From: Streptomyces sp. ATexAB-D23
GTDB taxonomy: Bacteria; Actinomycetota; Actinomycetes; Streptomycetales; Streptomycetaceae
Direction: 5' to 3'
Length of the DNA stretch: 64,000 nt
Assembly (NCBI RefSeq): GCF_000373645.1
Contig: NZ_KB892046.1
Span: 248,001-312,000, forward strand
The translations under genes were made by a program, and so were the position numbers. Positions 60,685 to 64,000 of this stretch are shown here, in pieces. How positions within the stretch are numbered: position 1 is the first letter of the stretch; each line of letters opens with the position of its first letter. The notes under the pieces are model-generated. The model made no database searches. It saw only the letters and a program-made list of their open reading frames with translations, and had not been told where the DNA came from.

Positions 60685-61800
60685 CTACTTGCGCATCACC
60701 AGGAGGACGATCAGCGCGGCGATGACCAGCCCGCTCACCACCGCCGCGGCGATCTTGGCCTTGCTGTACGGGCGTTCGCCGATGACCTCGGCGGTGCGGG
60801 CGTTCACCATGACCTGCCAGCTGGTGCCCGCGTACAGATAGGTCAGGAACCACACGGGCAGCAGCATGAGCTTGAACGTGAGCGCGGAGTACTCCGTGTC
60901 CAGCGAGGTGACCCGTTGCTCGTCACCGCCGATGTCCGACCGGCAGTCGGACTTGATGACGGTGGCCATCCGCTCCTTGGCCGTCACCAGCCCGGCCTCG
61001 GGCTCCACGTCGTACCGTACGGTCCGGAAGCCCGCCAGGTACTCCGGCTGGAACGGCTTCGCCTCCTCCAGCGGCCAGGGCGTGAGCTTGTCCAGCTGCT
61101 CGTGGCCGACGTGGCTGGTCCCGGCGACGAGGACGTCGTCGAAGGCGCGGCTCACCATTCCGGAGACGTTGGACCAGCGGGTGCGGCGCACCTGGCGGGT
61201 CTTGGTGACGCTCTTGCCGTCCTCCGTGGTGGTGTACGTCTCGGTGACGTAGTAGTGGGTACCACGCTGGCCCCGGTAGCTGGTGACCGTCTGCGCGTCG
61301 TACGTCCAGTGCGGCAGATAGCTGCCCTTGAACGTCTCCGCCTCGCTGACCTTCTTCAGCCGCGAGGGCGCGAACCAGCGGGACGACGTCCATGAGCGCA
61401 GCGCGTCCCGGGCCGCGTCCCGGTCCAGGCCGAAGGGGACCACGGCCTCCGGCTGTACCCGCTCCGCGGCCTCCGGGTCCGCGACCAGCGCCGTGGCACA
61501 GAACTGGCAGTTCACGGAGAGGTCGTCGCTCTCGGTGTGGGCGCCGCAGCCCGGACAGAGATAGGTCCGTATGCCGCCCGCGACGGGGCTCCGCGGCTTG
61601 GCGGGCAGCGCGGCCAGCTCGTCGAAACTGTGCTCGCGGACCTCGCGCGCCGCCGTGGCCACCGCCTGCTCGTGACCGCAGTACGGACAGCGCATGGCGT
61701 CGGAGCCCGGTGCGAACTCCACCGTGGCGCCGCACGCCTGGCAGGGGTAGGAACGGGAACCCGTGCCGGCGGCCCCGGCGTCCTGCTCTTCGGTGTTCAA
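60685..61800 (-). CDS. YdjG-like double zinc-ribbon membrane protein
   Basis: 371 residues. Two zinc ribbons: YPCQACGATVEF...MRCPYCGHEQ and YLCPGCGAH...VNCQFCATAL, then a beta-rich middle (SYLPHWTYDAQTVTSYRGQRG) and a C-terminal membrane segment (IAAAVVSGLVIAALIVLLVM). The same order as Bacillus YdjG, which works with YdjH/YdjI and PspA in membrane stress. Directly downstream of a YdjI-like SPFH gene, 13 bases apart. Confidence 0.72.
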   Translation of the reverse strand: MNTEEQDAGAAGTGSRSYPCQACGATVEFAPGSDAMRCPYCGHEQAVATAAREVREHSFDELAALPAKPRSPVAGGIRTYLCPGCGAHTESDDLSVNCQFCATALVADPEAAERVQPEAVVPFGLDRDAARDALRSWTSSRWFAPSRLKKVSEAETFKGSYLPHWTYDAQTVTSYRGQRGTHYYVTETYTTTEDGKSVTKTRQVRRTRWSNVSGMVSRAFDDVLVAGTSHVGHEQLDKLTPWPLEEAKPFQPEYLAGFRTVRYDVEPEAGLVTAKERMATVIKSDCRSDIGGDEQRVTSLDTEYSALTFKLMLLPVWFLTYLYAGTSWQVMVNARTAEVIGERPYSKAKIAAAVVSGLVIAALIVLLVMRK

Positions 61801-61813
61801 CGTCGTCCCTCCC

Positions 61814-62947
61814 TCAGGCCTGTGGCGGAAGCGGCGGAGGAACGGCCGCGAAGAGCCCGCCCACGTCGGGTATCTGTTCGGCGGGCAGCCAGCCGGACAT
61901 GCCGTCCTTCCAGATCAGCGTCGCCCTGGTCAGGGTGCCCGCGCTCACCAGACCGGACAGCGCCGCACGGTCGTAGGGCCCCTGCTGGGTGCCGTTGACA
62001 CCGATGAACCACTGCTCCTGCACGGGCAGCGGCGGCGGGCCCGCCGCCGGGGCGGGAGCAGGGGCGGGCGCGGGAGCCGCGGGCTGCGGCTGCGGGGTGA
62101 GAGCGGCGGCCATCCGCTGGCCCGCGGCCATCCCGAGCCCCAGGCCCATGCCCTCGCCGACACCGTTGCCCGGCGTGCCCGCGGCGGTGGAGAGCGCGTC
62201 GGCCGCCCGGAACTGGGTGTACTGGTCGAGATTGCCCGCGATCCCCATCCGGGAACGGGTGTCGATGGCCTCCTCGACCTCCGGAGGCAGCGAGATGTTC
62301 TCGATGATGAACTTGGGGACGGCGATACCGACCGGCTTCAGCTCCTCGGAGAGCACCCCCGCGAGCCTGGTGCCGATGGCCTCCTGCTGGGTGGCCAGAT
62401 CCAGCATCGGCACACCCGCCGTCGCGAGTGCGCTGCCCAGCTTGCCGACGATCAACTGGCGCAGATACTGCTGCACCTCCTCGGTGCGGAACTGCGGGTC
62501 CGTACCCGCCAGTTCGCGCAGCAGCGCCGCCGGGTCGACCACCTGCGCCGCGTAGGCGCCGAAGGCCCGCAGCCGCACCATGCCGAACTCGGGGTCGCGG
62601 ACGATGACGGGGTTCTGCGTACCCCACTTCATGTCCGTGAACTGGCGGGTGGTGACGAAGTACACCTCTGCCTTGAACGGCGAGTCGAAGCCGTACTTCC
62701 AGCCCTTCAGCGTGGACAGCAGCGGCATGTTCTGCGTCTGGAGGGTGTACGTGCCCGGCTGGAAGACGTCCGCTATCCGGCCCTCGTTGACGAAGACCGC
62801 GGTCTGCGACTCCCGTACGACGAGCTTGGCGCCCATCTTGATCTCGTTGTCGTGACGCGGGAACCGCCACACGATGGTGTCCCGGCTGTCGTCGGTCCAC
62901 TCGATGATGTCGATGAATTCCCCGCGGATGCTGTCGAACAGCCCCAT
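61814..62947 (-). CDS. SPFH-domain protein with C-terminal GYF_2 domain (YdjI-like)
   Basis: 377 residues. SPFH core (MGLFDSIRGEFIDIIEW, RESQTAVFVNEGRIADVFQPGTY, AYAAQVVDPAALLREL) and an Ala/Pro-rich linker (PQPQPAAPAPAPAPAPAAG). The end has a GYF_2-like unit: QEQWFIGVNGTQQGPYDRAAL...LIWKDGMSGWLPAEQIP. Bacterial virion core/YdjI-type; probably scaffolds a membrane patch with the zinc-ribbon partner. Confidence 0.78.
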   Translation of the reverse strand: MGLFDSIRGEFIDIIEWTDDSRDTIVWRFPRHDNEIKMGAKLVVRESQTAVFVNEGRIADVFQPGTYTLQTQNMPLLSTLKGWKYGFDSPFKAEVYFVTTRQFTDMKWGTQNPVIVRDPEFGMVRLRAFGAYAAQVVDPAALLRELAGTDPQFRTEEVQQYLRQLIVGKLGSALATAGVPMLDLATQQEAIGTRLAGVLSEELKPVGIAVPKFIIENISLPPEVEEAIDTRSRMGIAGNLDQYTQFRAADALSTAAGTPGNGVGEGMGLGLGMAAGQRMAAALTPQPQPAAPAPAPAPAPAAGPPPLPVQEQWFIGVNGTQQGPYDRAALSGLVSAGTLTRATLIWKDGMSGWLPAEQIPDVGGLFAAVPPPLPPQA

Positions 62948-63074
62948 GGAACCTCCCCCGTTCGTTGCTGCGCCCCACTCGCGATTCGTCAGGGAACGAT
63001 AGCAACCAGCAACGACAGGGCCTCCCCGGCCGCACGCCGGCTTCGGTGGCGTGCGGGCGGGGTCTTTCCCCGGA

Positions 63075-64000
63075 TCAGGCCGGGGGAGCCGCCGGGTCCG
63101 GCTCCGTGGCGGCCTCACCCTTGCGGACCGTGCAGTGGAGCGAGTCGTTCACCACGTCGGCGACGATCGTGTCGCCGGGCTCGGCGTCGCCGCCGAGCAG
63201 CAGGGACGCGACCCGGTTGTCCAGTTCCGTCTGGATCGTGCGGCGCAGCGGCCGGGCACCGAAGGCCGGCTGGTAGCCGTGGGCGACGACGAGCTTCTTC
63301 GCCGCCTCGGTGACCTCCAGCGTCATGCCCTGTGCGTGGACGCGGTGCTTGCTGCGGTCCAGGAGGTGGTCGACGATCTCCGACAGGTCCTCCTCGGTGA
63401 GGCTGTGGAAGACGATGATGTCGTCGATGCGGTTGAGGAACTCCGGCAGGAAACGTCCCCGCAGCTCGTCCATCAGCTGGTCCTTGAGCTCGGCCGCGTC
63501 GCCCTCGTGGTCGAGGATGCGGTGGGCGCCGATGTTGGACGTCATGATGACGACGCAGTGCCGGAAGTCGACCGTGCGGCCCTGCCCGTCCGTGAGGCGC
63601 CCGTCGTCCAGGATCTGGAGCAGGGTGTTGAAGACGTCCGGGTGTGCCTTCTCGATCTCGTCGAACAGCACCACGCTGTACGGCTGCCGGCGGACCTTCT
63701 CGGTGAGCTGGCCGGCCTCCTCGTAACCGACGTACCCGGGAGGCGCCCCGACGAGCCGGGCGACGGTGTGTTTCTCCTGGAACTCGCTCATGTCGAACCG
63801 GATCATCCGGTCCTCGTCGCCGAAGAGCAGAGCGGCGAGCGTCTTGGCGAGTTCGGTCTTGCCGACGCCGGTGGGTCCGAGGAAGAGGAAGGAGCCCACG
63901 GGGCGGTCCGGGTCGCCCATGCCGGCCCGGTTGCGGCGCACGGCCTCGGACACCGCCGTGACCGCCTCGTTCTGGCCGACGATCCTGGAGTGCATCTCCT
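63075..64000 (-). CDS. Clp/Hsp100 AAA+ ATPase, C-terminal part (partial)
   Basis: The frame is open to the right edge; 308 residues visible. D2 domain: VGSFLFLGPTGVGKTELAKTLA (Walker A), VVLFDEIEKAHPDVFNTLLQILDDGR (Walker B), IMTSNIGA (sensor 1), RFLPEFLNRIDDIIVFH and AFGARPLRRTIQ (sensor 2). No IGF/LGF ClpP-docking loop is seen, which favours a ClpB-type disaggregase over ClpA/ClpC, but the call is tentative. Confidence 0.8.
   Translation of the reverse strand, partial: EMHSRIVGQNEAVTAVSEAVRRNRAGMGDPDRPVGSFLFLGPTGVGKTELAKTLAALLFGDEDRMIRFDMSEFQEKHTVARLVGAPPGYVGYEEAGQLTEKVRRQPYSVVLFDEIEKAHPDVFNTLLQILDDGRLTDGQGRTVDFRHCVVIMTSNIGAHRILDHEGDAAELKDQLMDELRGRFLPEFLNRIDDIIVFHSLTEEDLSEIVDHLLDRSKHRVHAQGMTLEVTEAAKKLVVAHGYQPAFGARPLRRTIQTELDNRVASLLLGGDAEPGDTIVADVVNDSLHCTVRKGEAATEPDPAAPPA

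Overview
The window comes from a Streptomyces-type actinomycete. It is high-GC throughout and has short-overlap operons, GTG starts, an IdeR/DmdR-like iron box, a mycothiol-type amidase, AraC/LacI/MarR/GntR regulators and a secreted alpha-glucan hydrolase locus. Two unlike regions meet at about position 28,970.

Region A (1 to about 28,970) is one end of a temperate siphophage-like prophage; its structural genes and integrase lie to the left, outside the window. It opens with the end of a collagen-like tail fibre that carries a glycerophosphodiesterase domain. Next come a dNMP kinase and a holin-like protein, ending at a strong terminator. The lytic/replication part follows: a SprT-like metalloprotein, a RecB-type nuclease, an RNA ligase, a preQ0-transporter/DpdA-like pair (likely 7-deazaguanine DNA modification), a permuted NlpC/P60-like protein, a phiC31 gp3-like recombination directionality factor, a run of tiny overlapping genes including phiSA1p31-like paralogues, a Holliday-junction resolvase, a primase-helicase, a family A DNA polymerase, an HNH nuclease and a phage sigma factor. 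Three repeated regulatory elements organise these operons. (i) Four near-identical promoters, GTCACA-N17-CATAAC with extra conserved bases, one of them in front of the sigma gene. (ii) TGTTGCGCAACA palindromes placed over the -35/spacer of a second promoter class. (iii) Eight copies of CGTGAGTCGACTCACG at operon boundaries. The prophage ends with a lysogeny/cargo module: an XRE regulator with a PLD-like C-terminus, a tiny Asp/Gly-rich peptide, a GntR regulator and two small conserved Streptomyces genes.

At about 28,970 the prophage interrupts the second gene of a two-gene ABC exporter, removing its ATPase domain. The intact partner has a degenerate Walker A motif, so the pair has probably lost its only competent ATPase.

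Region B (28,970 to 64,000) is host chromosome: the exporter remnant, an L,D-transpeptidase lipoprotein, a large FAD/Fe-S oxidoreductase with a (Ser-Gly)n tail, a MarR/ABC-exporter divergon, an MltG-like protein, a flavoprotein monooxygenase, YjbQ, a sterol desaturase-like enzyme and an AraC regulator. A scarred stretch (43.0-44.8 kb) holds nitroreductase, transposase and acetyltransferase remnants around a methyltransferase. After it come an alpha-glucan locus (LacI, binding protein, two permeases, GH87-like enzyme, GH13 alpha-glucosidase), an FKBP isomerase, an iron-siderophore importer behind an iron box, a condensation-fold protein coupled to a 35-aa ORF, an Mca/MshB-like amidase, a YdjG/YdjI-like pair and the C-terminal part of a Clp/Hsp100 ATPase running off the right edge.
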